Source: DASZZZ01 sp036260375 (GTDB lineage: Bacteria; Actinomycetota; CADDZG01; WHSQ01). Taken from it: 58,502 nt of DNA. The stretch is taken from positions 1-58,502 of the forward strand of contig DASZZZ010000095.1 of NCBI GenBank assembly GCA_036260375.1, given 5' to 3'. A program made the translations under genes and the position numbers. Shown here piece after piece: positions 49,114-57,372 of the stretch. The notes beneath the pieces are model-generated. The model saw only the letters and a list, made by a program, of their open reading frames with translations. It searched no databases and had not been told where the DNA came from. Each line of letters begins with the position of its first letter. Position 1 is the first letter of the stretch.

Positions 49114-49193
49114 GCGCCGCCGGACCGCGCGCGCCGGGCGCGCCATAGAATCGCCGGGCCCGGGCGCCCGCGCCCACGCACGAAAGGACGCCG

Positions 49194-50354
49194 TTGTCGC
49201 CGCAGCTGAACCCCACGCTGACGAACATGCGCACGTATCCGTTCGTCGCGCTCGAGGCGAAGAAGCGCGCGGTGGCCGAGCGCGGCGTCGAGATGATCGA
49301 CTTCGGCGCCGGCGATCCGCGCGAGCCGACGCCCGTGTTCGTGCGCGACGCGCTCGTTCGCGCCCTCGAGGCGACCTCGAGCTACCCGAAGGCGGCCGGC
49401 CTGCCGGAGCTGCGCGCGGCGATCGCGCGCTGGATCGACAGACGCACCGGCGCGCGGGTCGACCCGGAGCGCGAGATCGTCCCGACGTCGGGCAGCAAGG
49501 AGGCGATCTTCAGCTTCGCCAACGTCGCGGTCGGGCGCGATGCCCGCAAGGACGTCGTCGTCGTGACGGAGCCCGGCTACCCCGTCCCGCCCGCCGCGGC
49601 GCGGCTCGCCGGCGCGCGCGTCGTCGCGCTGCCGTTGCGCGCCGCGAACGGGTTCCTTCCCGACCTCGACGAGCTCGACGCGCGCACGTGGGACGACGTC
49701 GCGCTGCTGTGGCTGAACTACCCCAACAACCCCACCGCCGCGACCGCGCCGCGCGCGTTCCTCGACGACGCGGCCCGCCTCGCGGCGCGCCACGACTTCT
49801 GGCTCGCGTCCGACGAGGCCTACGGCGAGATCTACGTCGACGAGGACGACCCTCCGGCGTCCGCGCTCGAGGCCGAGGACCGCGACGTCGTGGTGGTGTT
49901 CAACACCCTCAGCAAGAGGTCGTCGATGACGGGATACCGGTCGGGCTTCGTCGCCGCGCCGGCCCCCGTCGTCAACGCGCTCCGGCTCTACCGTCCGCTC
50001 GCCGGCACGGCGTCGCCCGAGTTCGTGCAGCGCGCCGCGATCGGGGCGTGGGGCGACGAGGAACACGTGCGCGCGACGCGCGCCGTCTACCGCGCCAAGC
50101 GCGCGGTGTTCGAGGACTTCCTGCCGTCGCGCGGGGTGCGCGTCGCCGGAGGCCGGGCGACGTTCTACCTGTGGCTCGAGGTGCCCCGCGGCGAGACGTC
50201 GGAGTCGTTCGCCGGGCGCCTGCTGGACCACGGCGTCGTCGTCGCGCCCGGGTCGTTCTTCGGTCCCGCGGGAGAGGGCTACGTCCGCATGGCGCTCGTA
50301 CCGACGCTCGAGGCGTGCGAGCGAGCGCGCGCCGTACTGGAGGAGGTGCTGTGA
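49194..50354 (+). CDS. dapC: Succinyldiaminopimelate aminotransferase DapC
   Basis: 386 residues from TTG, supported by an AAAGGAC ribosome site; an ATG 11 codons on is the alternative. Class I PLP aminotransferase: MIDFGAGDPREPTPVFVRDA, VPTSGSKEAIFSFANVAVGR, the Asn/Pro pair in LNYPNNPTAATAPRAFLDDA, DEAYGEIYVDED, the Schiff-base Lys in NTLSKRSSMTGYRSGF, and the carboxylate Arg in GEGYVRMALVPT. Forms N-succinyl-2-amino-6-ketopimelate/glutamate exchange in lysine synthesis. It overlaps dapD by four bases. Confidence 0.92.
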   Translation: MSPQLNPTLTNMRTYPFVALEAKKRAVAERGVEMIDFGAGDPREPTPVFVRDALVRALEATSSYPKAAGLPELRAAIARWIDRRTGARVDPEREIVPTSGSKEAIFSFANVAVGRDARKDVVVVTEPGYPVPPAAARLAGARVVALPLRAANGFLPDLDELDARTWDDVALLWLNYPNNPTAATAPRAFLDDAARLAARHDFWLASDEAYGEIYVDEDDPPASALEAEDRDVVVVFNTLSKRSSMTGYRSGFVAAPAPVVNALRLYRPLAGTASPEFVQRAAIGAWGDEEHVRATRAVYRAKRAVFEDFLPSRGVRVAGGRATFYLWLEVPRGETSESFAGRLLDHGVVVAPGSFFGPAGEGYVRMALVPTLEACERARAVLEEVL

Positions 50355-51172
50355 TCCGAGACGACCTCGACGCGATCGTCGACCGGCTGTGGGACGACCC
50401 GGCCGCGCTGCCGCGCGCCGACGCGGCGCGCGCGATCGACGAGGTGATCGCGCTGCTCGACCGCGGCGAGGTCCGCGTCGCGCGCAAGCAGGACTCGGGC
50501 TGGGTCGTCGACGAGTGGGTCAAGAAGGCGATCCTGCTCTACTTCCGCTTCCGCGACATGACCACGATCGAGACCGGACCGTTCGAGTACCACGACAAGA
50601 TCCCGCTCAAGCGCGACTACGCGTCGCTCGGCGTGCGCGTCGTCCCGCCGGCGGTCGCGCGCTACGGCTCGTACCTGTCGCGCGGCGTCGTGATGATGCC
50701 GAGCTACGTGAACATCGGCGCGTGGGTCGGTCCCAACACCATGGTCGACACGTGGGCGACGGTCGGCTCGTGCGCGCAGATCGGCGCCGACGTGCACCTG
50801 TCGGGCGGTGTCGGCATCGGCGGCGTCCTCGAGCCGCTGCAGGCGAACCCCGTGATCGTCGAGGACGGCGCCTTCGTGGGGTCGCGTTGCATCGTCGTCG
50901 AGGGCGTCGTCGTCGGCGAGCAGGCCGTGCTCGGCGCCAACGTCGTGCTGACGTCGTCGACGCGCATCGTCGACGTCACGGGCGACGAGCCCGTGGAGCA
51001 CCGCGGGGTCGTCCCGCCGCGCGCCGTCGTGATCCCGGGGACGCGCACGAAGAGCTTCCCCGCGGGCGACTACGGCGTCCCGGTCGCGCTGATCATCGGT
51101 CGGCGCAGCGCGCGGACCGACCTCAAGGTGAGCCTCAACGAGGCGCTGCGGGACCACGGCGTCGCGGTGTGA
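50351..51172 (+). CDS. dapD: Tetrahydrodipicolinate N-succinyltransferase DapD
   Basis: 273 residues, GTG start behind AGGAGG. N-terminal helical domain (LDAIVDRLWDDPAALPRADA), then a left-handed beta-helix of hexapeptide repeats (SYVNIGAWVGPNTMVDTWAT, GSCAQIGADVHLSGGVGIGG, LEPLQANPVIVEDGAFVGSR), and a C-terminal cap (TDLKVSLNEALRDHGV). It succinylates tetrahydrodipicolinate using succinyl-CoA. Co-transcribed with dapC, probably with dapE. Confidence 0.95.
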   Translation: MIRDDLDAIVDRLWDDPAALPRADAARAIDEVIALLDRGEVRVARKQDSGWVVDEWVKKAILLYFRFRDMTTIETGPFEYHDKIPLKRDYASLGVRVVPPAVARYGSYLSRGVVMMPSYVNIGAWVGPNTMVDTWATVGSCAQIGADVHLSGGVGIGGVLEPLQANPVIVEDGAFVGSRCIVVEGVVVGEQAVLGANVVLTSSTRIVDVTGDEPVEHRGVVPPRAVVIPGTRTKSFPAGDYGVPVALIIGRRSARTDLKVSLNEALRDHGVAV

Positions 51173-51181
51173 CCGCGGCGC

Positions 51182-51835
51182 TCACGCGCTGGCGCGTTCG
51201 ACCAGCGCCGCCTCGAGCAGGCGCAGGGCGCGCCGGTGGAGCTGGCACGCGCGCGACTCGGTGACGCCGAGCCGCCGGCCGACCTCCGCGAGCTGCAGCC
51301 GGTCGTAGTAGTAGAACGTGACCACCGCGCGCTCGCGCTCGGGCAGCGTCGCGACCGCGGCGGCGACCTCGGCGTGGTCGGCCTCGAGCACGAGCCCGTC
51401 GAGCGGCGTCGCGTCGAGCGGGTCGAACAGCGCGTCGTCGAGCGGGACGCCGCGCGCGTCGCCGGTCGAGTGGAAGTCGACCGGCACGATCTTCTCGATC
51501 ACGCGGCTCGTGCGGTGCTGCGCGCCGCGCGGGAGCCAGTCGAGCGTCCGCAGGCCGTCGCTCATCGCTCCGCGGATGCGGCGCGAGCCGTACGTCTCGA
51601 AGCGGACGCCGACCTCGGGACGGTACTTGTCGACCGCGTCCATGAGACCGAGGACGCCGAAGCCGTACAAATCGGCGCGCGTCGACGCCTCGACGTAGCG
51701 CCCGATGTGCCCGGAGAGGAACTCGACCAGCGGGAGGTAGTGGCAGATGAGCCGCTCGCGCGCGACGGGGCACGCGTCGGCGCGCCAGCGCTCCCACAGC
51801 GCGTCGAGCTCCGCATCGCCGAGCGCGTCCCGCAT
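51182..51835 (-). CDS. WhiG/FliA-type sigma factor
   Basis: 217 residues, ATG preceded by GGAAAGGGG. Region 2: ICHYLPLVEFLSGHIGRYVE, DLYGFGVLGLMDAVDKYRPE, FETYGSRRIRGAMSDGLRTL, which is the FliA/WhiG form, with DWLPR at the start of region 3. Region 4: LPERERAVVTFYYYDRLQLA and VTESRACQLHRRALRLL. No flagellar or sporulation genes adjoin it. It may work with the RsbW-like and STAS proteins seen elsewhere, but that is speculative. Stops 9 bases from the convergent dapD. Confidence 0.9.
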   Translation of the reverse strand: MRDALGDAELDALWERWRADACPVARERLICHYLPLVEFLSGHIGRYVEASTRADLYGFGVLGLMDAVDKYRPEVGVRFETYGSRRIRGAMSDGLRTLDWLPRGAQHRTSRVIEKIVPVDFHSTGDARGVPLDDALFDPLDATPLDGLVLEADHAEVAAAVATLPERERAVVTFYYYDRLQLAEVGRRLGVTESRACQLHRRALRLLEAALVERASA

Positions 51836-51984
51836 GGCCCCTTTCCTCGTCACAGGACGTAACAAGAATTGACAGTTCCTCACATTGCCAGCGGAGCGAC
51901 CGCGCGACATCCCCCGTGCGGGTAGCGCCGGTACCGGTCCGGGTGGAGTTGGGCGCGACGCCACGGTGGCGCGCTCGAGAGGGG

Positions 51985-52057
51985 CTCCGGGGGCGGGACT
52001 CGAACCCGCAACCCTCCGGTTAACAGCCGGATGCTCTGCCAATTGAGCTACCCCGGA
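51985..52057 (-). tRNA. tRNA-Asn(GUU)
   Basis: 73 nt on the complementary strand: acceptor UCCGGGG/CCCCGGA, D-arm GCUCAAUUGGCAGAGC, anticodon stem CCGGC/ACCGG region with loop CUGUUAA giving GUU, T-arm GCGGG-UUCGAGU-CCCGC, discriminator G. CCA not encoded. Confidence 0.96.
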
Positions 52058-52168
52058 ACGGGCCGGGCCATCCTAATCGGCCGCTCCCGGCGCGGGCGAC
52101 GCCCGGTTCGGCGCGGCGGCGCGGGGGGCATACCATCGGGGCGACCACGACGACTCCGGGAGGTGGCA

Positions 52169-52453
52169 ATGCGCATGCGGCTGGGGTTCCTGATCGGTTT
52201 CGGCGCCGGCTACGTGCTGGGCGCGAAGGCCGGCACGGAGCGCTACGAGCAGCTGAAGCGCCTGTACGAGAACGTCGTCAGCTCGCCGCAGTTCAAGGAG
52301 GCGTCGGGCAAGGCCCGCGGCGCCGTCGGCACCGGCCTCGAGCAGGCGAAGGAGGTCGCGTCCGAGGGCGTCTCGAAGGTCTCGGGCAAGGTCCGCGGCA
52401 AGGACGACGACCGCACCGGCAGCCTCAGCGTCGCGCCGCCGCCCGCGACGTAG
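52169..52453 (+). CDS. Small YtxH-like membrane protein
   Basis: 94 residues. N-terminal glycine-rich membrane segment MRLGFLIGFGAGYVLGAKAG followed by an amphipathic helix (ERYEQLKRLYENVVSSPQFK) and a charged, repeat-like tail (VASEGVSKVSGKVRGKDDDR). This is the YtxH/gas-vesicle-like small protein pattern of many actinobacteria, of unknown function. ATG preceded by GGGAGGTGG. Ends 6 bases from the convergent rpoD. Confidence 0.78.
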   Translation: MRMRLGFLIGFGAGYVLGAKAGTERYEQLKRLYENVVSSPQFKEASGKARGAVGTGLEQAKEVASEGVSKVSGKVRGKDDDRTGSLSVAPPPAT

Positions 52454-52459
52454 CGCCGG

Positions 52460-53719
52460 CTACTCGAGGTAGTCGCGCAGCTTCTGGCTGCGCGACGGGT
52501 GGCGCAACTTCGACAGCGTCTTCGACTCGATCTGGCGGATGCGCTCGCGCGTCACGCCGAACTTCTTGCCGACCTCCTCGAGCGTGCGTGGCTGTCCGTC
52601 GACGAGCCCGAAGCGAAGACGGATGACTTCCTTCTCGCGCTCCGACAGCGTGTGCAGCACCGACTCGAGCTGCTCCTGCAGGAGCCGGAACGACGCGCGC
52701 TCGAGCGGGACGACGGCCTCGGAGTCCTCGATGAAGTCGCCGAGGTGGCTGTCCTCCTCCTCGCCCACGGGAGTCTCGAGCGACACCGGCTCCTGCGAGA
52801 TCTTCTGGATCTCGCGCACCTTCTCCGGCGCCAGCTCCATCTGCTCGCCGATTTCCTCGGCGCTCGGCTCCCGTCCGAGGTCCTGGAGCAGCTGACGCTG
52901 GATGCGCACGAGCTTGTTGATCGTCTCGACCATGTGAACCGGGATGCGGATCGTGCGCGCCTGGTCCGCGATCGCGCGCGTGATCGCCTGCCGGATCCAC
53001 CACGTCGCGTAGGTCGAGAACTTGTAGCCCTTGGTGTAGTCGAACTTCTCGACCGCGCGGATGAGGCCGAGGTTCCCCTCCTGGATGAGGTCGAGGAACG
53101 CCATGCCGCGGCCGACGTAGCGCTTCGCGATCGACACCACGAGCCTGAGGTTCGCCTCCACGAGGTGGCGCTTGGCGCGGGCGCCGTCGCGCTGCTTCCA
53201 GCGGAGGTCGTCGACGACGTCGTCGGGCAGCGACGAGTCCTCGCGCTCGAGGCGCTCGGTGGCGAGCACGCCGGCCTCGATGCGCTTGGCGAGATCGACC
53301 TCCTCCTGCGCGGTGAGCAACGAGACCTTGCCGATCTCCTTGAGGTACATGCGCACCGGATCGTTCGTCGGCGCCTTGAGCGCCATCTCGATCTCGCGGC
53401 GGGCCCTGCGTCGTTCCTCGTCCGCGTCGGGGCCGGCCTCTTCCTCCTCGACCGCCCCCTCGGCCGCGATTGCCTCGTCCTCGACGACGTCGACGCCCAG
53501 GTCGACGAGGCGCTGGTAGACCGCGTCGGTCTCGTCGGGGCTGAGATCGAGCACGCCGAGCTTCTCGGCGAGCTCGGCCGCGGTCACGGAGCCCTCCGAC
53601 TGGGCCGCCTTGATGATGGAGCCGACCTCGACGACGGTCGGGTCGACCGTCATCGTGCTGCCCGCGCCGGGATCGCGCGACGCCGGCTTCTCCGGCGGCG
53701 CGCCGTCAGCCACGCTCAC
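52460..53719 (-). CDS. rpoD: Primary RNA polymerase sigma factor RpoD (SigA)
   Basis: 419 residues, GTG start overlapping the dnaG stop. Region 1.1-like start (LAEKLGVLDLSPDETDAVYQ), acidic linker, region 1.2 DPVRMYLKEIGKVSLLTAQE, region 2 HLVEANLRLVVSIAKRYVGR with the -10 reader YKFSTYATWWIRQAITRAIA, region 3 IRIPVHMVETINKLVRIQRQ, and region 4 REKEVIRLRFGLVDGQPRTL with VTRERIRQIESKTLSKLRHP. All parts of a housekeeping sigma are intact. Confidence 0.97.
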   Translation of the reverse strand: MSVADGAPPEKPASRDPGAGSTMTVDPTVVEVGSIIKAAQSEGSVTAAELAEKLGVLDLSPDETDAVYQRLVDLGVDVVEDEAIAAEGAVEEEEAGPDADEERRRARREIEMALKAPTNDPVRMYLKEIGKVSLLTAQEEVDLAKRIEAGVLATERLEREDSSLPDDVVDDLRWKQRDGARAKRHLVEANLRLVVSIAKRYVGRGMAFLDLIQEGNLGLIRAVEKFDYTKGYKFSTYATWWIRQAITRAIADQARTIRIPVHMVETINKLVRIQRQLLQDLGREPSAEEIGEQMELAPEKVREIQKISQEPVSLETPVGEEEDSHLGDFIEDSEAVVPLERASFRLLQEQLESVLHTLSEREKEVIRLRFGLVDGQPRTLEEVGKKFGVTRERIRQIESKTLSKLRHPSRSQKLRDYLE

Positions 53720-55506
53720 GCGCCACCGTCGAGCCGGCGGAGCAGGTCTCGGCGCTCGGCCTCGAGGCCGACAAGCTCGGTGAAGAGATCGTCATGACGT
53801 CGTGGATCGTCCAATGGGTTCATTTCCTGGAGAACGTCGCGCTTCTTCTTGATGTCACGTTCCAGCCGAAACACCCGCAGCCGGACGAACAGCTCCCGCG
53901 CCCGGTCCGTCACCTCGTCGCCGCCGACGTCGTCTGCGCCGACGGTCAGCTCCGTGAACAACGATAGCGCCTCGGGCGACAGGCGCGAGGCGAGGTCGCC
54001 CGCGCCCCCCGCGGGGGCCGCGCCCACGGGCGCCCGCACGGCGCGGAACAGCTCGCGGCGCGCGGGCGACGTGAAGTCGCTCTCGCGCACGTCGTCCGCC
54101 CACCGCGACGCGCTCCCGGGAGCGACGAGCAGCAGCTGCAGCGCGGCGCGCTCGACCTTCACGTGGCCGGGGAGGCGTCGCTCGCGCACGACGTCGACCT
54201 CGTCGTCGCCGCGGCCGCGCTCGCCGAGCGCGAGCGCGACCGCCTCGGGCTCGACGCCGATGCGGCGCGCCGCCGTGAACGCGTACTGGTGGCGTGCGAT
54301 CGGGTCCGGATGACGGCGCAACAGCTCCGCCGCGGTGCGCGCCGCCCGGGCGCGCGCCTCGGGCGTGTCGAGACGCGCGCGCGCGAGCGTCTGGTCGAGC
54401 ATGAACTCGAGCAGCGGCTGGGCCGCGGCGAGCACCTTGCGGATCGCGTCGGGCCCGTCCTGCGCGACGACGTCGGCCGGGTCTCGGCCCGGGGGCAGCG
54501 GCGCGACCAGGACCTCGAGCCCGATGCGGTGCTGGAGCTCGAACCCGCGCTCGGTCGCCCCCTTGCCGGCCTCGTCGGCGTCGAACATGAGCACGACGCG
54601 CGACGTGAACTTCTTCAGCATCTCGAAGTGGGCGTCGCCGAGCGCGACGCCGTTGGTCGCGACTGCGTTCGTCAACCCGGCCTCGTGCAGCGCGATGACG
54701 TCGGTGTAGCCCTCGACGACCACGGCCTGGTCGCGCGCGATCGCCGACTTGGCGCGGTCGAGCCCGTACATCAAACGCGACTTCGCGAACACGGGCGTCT
54801 CCGAGGTGTTGAGGTACTTCGGCTGTGCGTCGCCCATGGCGCGCGCCCCGAACCCGGCAACGTCGCCCTGCACGTTCCACGTCGGGAACACGATGCGGTT
54901 GCGGAACGTGTCGTAGAGGCGTCCGTCGCGCTCGCTGCGGCGTCCGAGGTCCGCCTGCAGGATCTCGTCGACCGAGAAGCGCCGGTCGAGGAGGTGTCGG
55001 CACAGCGCGTCGCGCCCCGGCGCGTAGCCGAGCATCCACCGCTCGGCGACGTCGCGACCGAAGCCGCGGCCCGATAGGTAGTCGCGCGCTGGCTTCGCGT
55101 CCGGGGCGCGCAGCAACGACTCGTGGAAGTACGCAGCGGCCGCGTCGTTGGCCTGCAGGAGCCGCAGCTTGACCCCGTGCGCGCGGCGCTCGCCGGGCCG
55201 CGACTCCTCGTACGTGAGCTCCATGCCGACCTTGCGGGCGAGCCACTCGGCCGCCTCGGGGAACGGCAGGTTCTCGATCTTCTGCACGAAGTGGTACACG
55301 TTGCCGCCCTCGCCGCACCCGAAGCAGTGATACAGGCCCTTGGCGGCGTCGACCGTGAACGACGGCGTCTTCTCGCTGTGGAACGGGCACAGGCCCTTGA
55401 ACGTCCGGCCCCCGGCGCGCTTGAGCCGCGAGTAGCCGGAGACGATCTCGACGATGTCGGCGCGCTCGCGCAGCGCGTCGACGTCCGCTTCCCTGATCTT
55501 CGCCAT
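53716..55506 (-). CDS. dnaG: DNA primase DnaG
   Basis: 596 residues. CHC2 zinc finger CPFHSEKTPSF with YHCFGCGEGGNV; RNA-polymerase core (LMYGLDRAKSAIARDQAVVV); TOPRIM Glu in VVEGYTDVIALHEAG and DxD in VVLMFDADEAGKGA; C-terminal helicase-binding domain. It makes RNA primers at the replication fork. Coupled to rpoD by a GTGA overlap. Confidence 0.97.
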   Translation of the reverse strand: MAKIREADVDALRERADIVEIVSGYSRLKRAGGRTFKGLCPFHSEKTPSFTVDAAKGLYHCFGCGEGGNVYHFVQKIENLPFPEAAEWLARKVGMELTYEESRPGERRAHGVKLRLLQANDAAAAYFHESLLRAPDAKPARDYLSGRGFGRDVAERWMLGYAPGRDALCRHLLDRRFSVDEILQADLGRRSERDGRLYDTFRNRIVFPTWNVQGDVAGFGARAMGDAQPKYLNTSETPVFAKSRLMYGLDRAKSAIARDQAVVVEGYTDVIALHEAGLTNAVATNGVALGDAHFEMLKKFTSRVVLMFDADEAGKGATERGFELQHRIGLEVLVAPLPPGRDPADVVAQDGPDAIRKVLAAAQPLLEFMLDQTLARARLDTPEARARAARTAAELLRRHPDPIARHQYAFTAARRIGVEPEAVALALGERGRGDDEVDVVRERRLPGHVKVERAALQLLLVAPGSASRWADDVRESDFTSPARRELFRAVRAPVGAAPAGGAGDLASRLSPEALSLFTELTVGADDVGGDEVTDRARELFVRLRVFRLERDIKKKRDVLQEMNPLDDPRRHDDLFTELVGLEAERRDLLRRLDGGA

Positions 55507-55555
55507 CGTCCCTCGTCTCAGTGCGCGCCGAACGACGCCGTGCGGGGAAGTCGGG

Positions 55556-56542
55556 TCATCCTAGAACGCCGAGCCCCGCCACGGGGCCGTCGAAGAGGCG
55601 CTCGAACGTCCGGATCGCGAAGCGGTCGGTCATCCCGGCGACGTAGTCGACGGCGGAGACGGGGCCGGGCACGTCGCCCGCCGGCGCGCCGGGCACGGGG
55701 GCCGCCGCGTAGTGCTCCAGCAACGCCGTGACGATGCGCTCGACCGCGGCGCGCGCCGCGGACGACACCTGTGCGAGATAGACGCGCTCGAACAGGAACG
55801 TGCGCGTCGAGGCCATGGCGTCGAACACCTCCGGGGCCATCCGGATCTCGTCTGCGCCGTGCGACGTCTCCACGAGCGAGCGCACCATCGTGCCGATCCG
55901 CTCGGAGCCGTCGCCGCCGAGCACGTCGGTCGTGACCTCGGGCAGCTCCTCGGGCGCCAGGATGCCGGCGCGCACGGCGTCGTCGATGTCGTGGTTGATG
56001 TAGGCGATCCGGTCCGCGTAGCGCGCGATCTGGCCCTCGAGCGTCGCCGGCATCGGCATCGTCCAGGTGTGGTTGGCGATGCCGTCGCGTACCTCCCACG
56101 TCAGGTTGAGGCGCTCGAGGACCTCGACGATCCGCACCGACTGGAGGTTGTGGCGGAAGCCCGGCAGGAACGCGGCCACGACCTCCTCGCCCAGGTGCCC
56201 GAACGGCGTGTGGCCGAGGTCGTGCCCGAGGCAGATCGCCTCGACGAGGTCCTCGTTGAGGCGCAGGGCGCGCGCCACGTTGCGCGCGATCTGCGTGACC
56301 TCGAGCGTGTGGGTCAGGCGGACGCGGTAGTGGTCGCCCTCGGGGGCCAGGAACACCTGCGTCTTGTGCCCGAGGCGGCGGAACGCCTTGGCGTGGACGA
56401 TGCGGTCGCGGTCGCGCTGATAGCACGTGCGGACGTCGTCCTCGTCCTCGGGGTCGTCGCGGCCCTTCGAGAGCACCGCGAGCGCGGCGCGCTCGGACAG
56501 CGTCGACTGCTCGATGCGCTCGGTGCGAAGCCGGGGGATCAC
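55556..56542 (-). CDS. dgt: dNTP triphosphohydrolase (Dgt/HD domain)
   Basis: 328 residues, GTG start. HD-domain metal site: RLTHTLEVTQIARNVARAL (His), GHDLGHTPFGHLGEE (HD pair), and the later Asp in IARYADRIAYINHDIDDAVR. N-terminal signature QRDRDRIVHAKAFRRLGHKTQ-type region defines deoxyguanosinetriphosphatase-like enzymes. It hydrolyses dNTPs to nucleoside and triphosphate. Typical neighbour of dnaG in actinobacteria. Confidence 0.94.
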   Translation of the reverse strand: MIPRLRTERIEQSTLSERAALAVLSKGRDDPEDEDDVRTCYQRDRDRIVHAKAFRRLGHKTQVFLAPEGDHYRVRLTHTLEVTQIARNVARALRLNEDLVEAICLGHDLGHTPFGHLGEEVVAAFLPGFRHNLQSVRIVEVLERLNLTWEVRDGIANHTWTMPMPATLEGQIARYADRIAYINHDIDDAVRAGILAPEELPEVTTDVLGGDGSERIGTMVRSLVETSHGADEIRMAPEVFDAMASTRTFLFERVYLAQVSSAARAAVERIVTALLEHYAAAPVPGAPAGDVPGPVSAVDYVAGMTDRFAIRTFERLFDGPVAGLGVLG

Positions 56543-56723
56543 GGCTGCGACGGTAGCACCGGGGTGCGACGCGCCGCCGTCCGTAGACGAGAGCTCCCTC
56601 GGCTGCTCGAGGAGGTCCCGGGACGATTTGGGGGCGCGATGGTGCTCGCCGAACGCGCCACGGCGTGTAAAGATCGCGTGCGCGACGGACGAAGATCACA
56701 AACGAGACCTCTCGATCGGGAGA

Positions 56724-57368
56724 ATGCGTCCTGTGAACGTCACCAAGCTCGCTTCGCTCGCCGCCGCGGCGGCCATCGTGCTGAGCGCCGCCCCCGCCGC
56801 GGCGCAGCTCGACGCGACGAACGCGCCGCGCTCCCGCGGCCCGGTGACGCTCGAGGACAAGGACTGCAAGCGGGACGTCCAGCGCGCCCCGGGGGGCGCC
56901 GTCATGGCCCGCTTCGCGCTGTGCCGGTGGTTCTACCGGTTCAAGCCCGAGCGCGAGACCAACGAGAACCGAGACTTCGGGGCGTTCTGGATCCAGGCGA
57001 GCGTCGACGCCGAGAACGGGTGGTGCACGCGCTGGACCAAGGCGGACATGAAGCTCCCGGACAAGTTCGGGATGCTCGCGCCGAAGCTCGGCACCGAGCG
57101 CCGCGGCCCCCAGCGCTTCACGACGAAGCTCGTCGTCGACGCGTCGGGCGACACCGAGCGGCCCGCACGCCTGCAGCAGACGTTCAAGGTGTTCCCGGGC
57201 AAGATGCGCGCGTTCAAGCCGAGCAAGGACGTCTACCGCCTCCGGTGGGACGGCGCGACGAAGCGCAAGCTCGCGTACGCCTACGGCATCGAGGTGTCGT
57301 ACCCCGACGGCGGCAACCCGTCGGTCGTGACGCCGTCGATCCTCGCCCTGTTCCGCCGCGGCTGCTGA
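56724..57368 (+). CDS. Secreted protein of unknown function
   Basis: 214 residues. Signal peptide MRPVNVTKLASLAAAAAIVL with cleavage near APAAAQ. The mature part has several cysteines (DKDCKRDVQ, ALCRWFYRFK, NGWCTRW, FRRGC) suggesting disulfides, and an all-beta appearance (FWIQASVDAE, RFTTKLVVDASGDTE, YRLRWDGATKRKLAYAYG). No family recognised. A GTG three codons later could be the start. Ends 4 bases from the convergent ppdK. Confidence 0.7.
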   Translation: MRPVNVTKLASLAAAAAIVLSAAPAAAQLDATNAPRSRGPVTLEDKDCKRDVQRAPGGAVMARFALCRWFYRFKPERETNENRDFGAFWIQASVDAENGWCTRWTKADMKLPDKFGMLAPKLGTERRGPQRFTTKLVVDASGDTERPARLQQTFKVFPGKMRAFKPSKDVYRLRWDGATKRKLAYAYGIEVSYPDGGNPSVVTPSILALFRRGC

Positions 57369-57372
57369 GCGA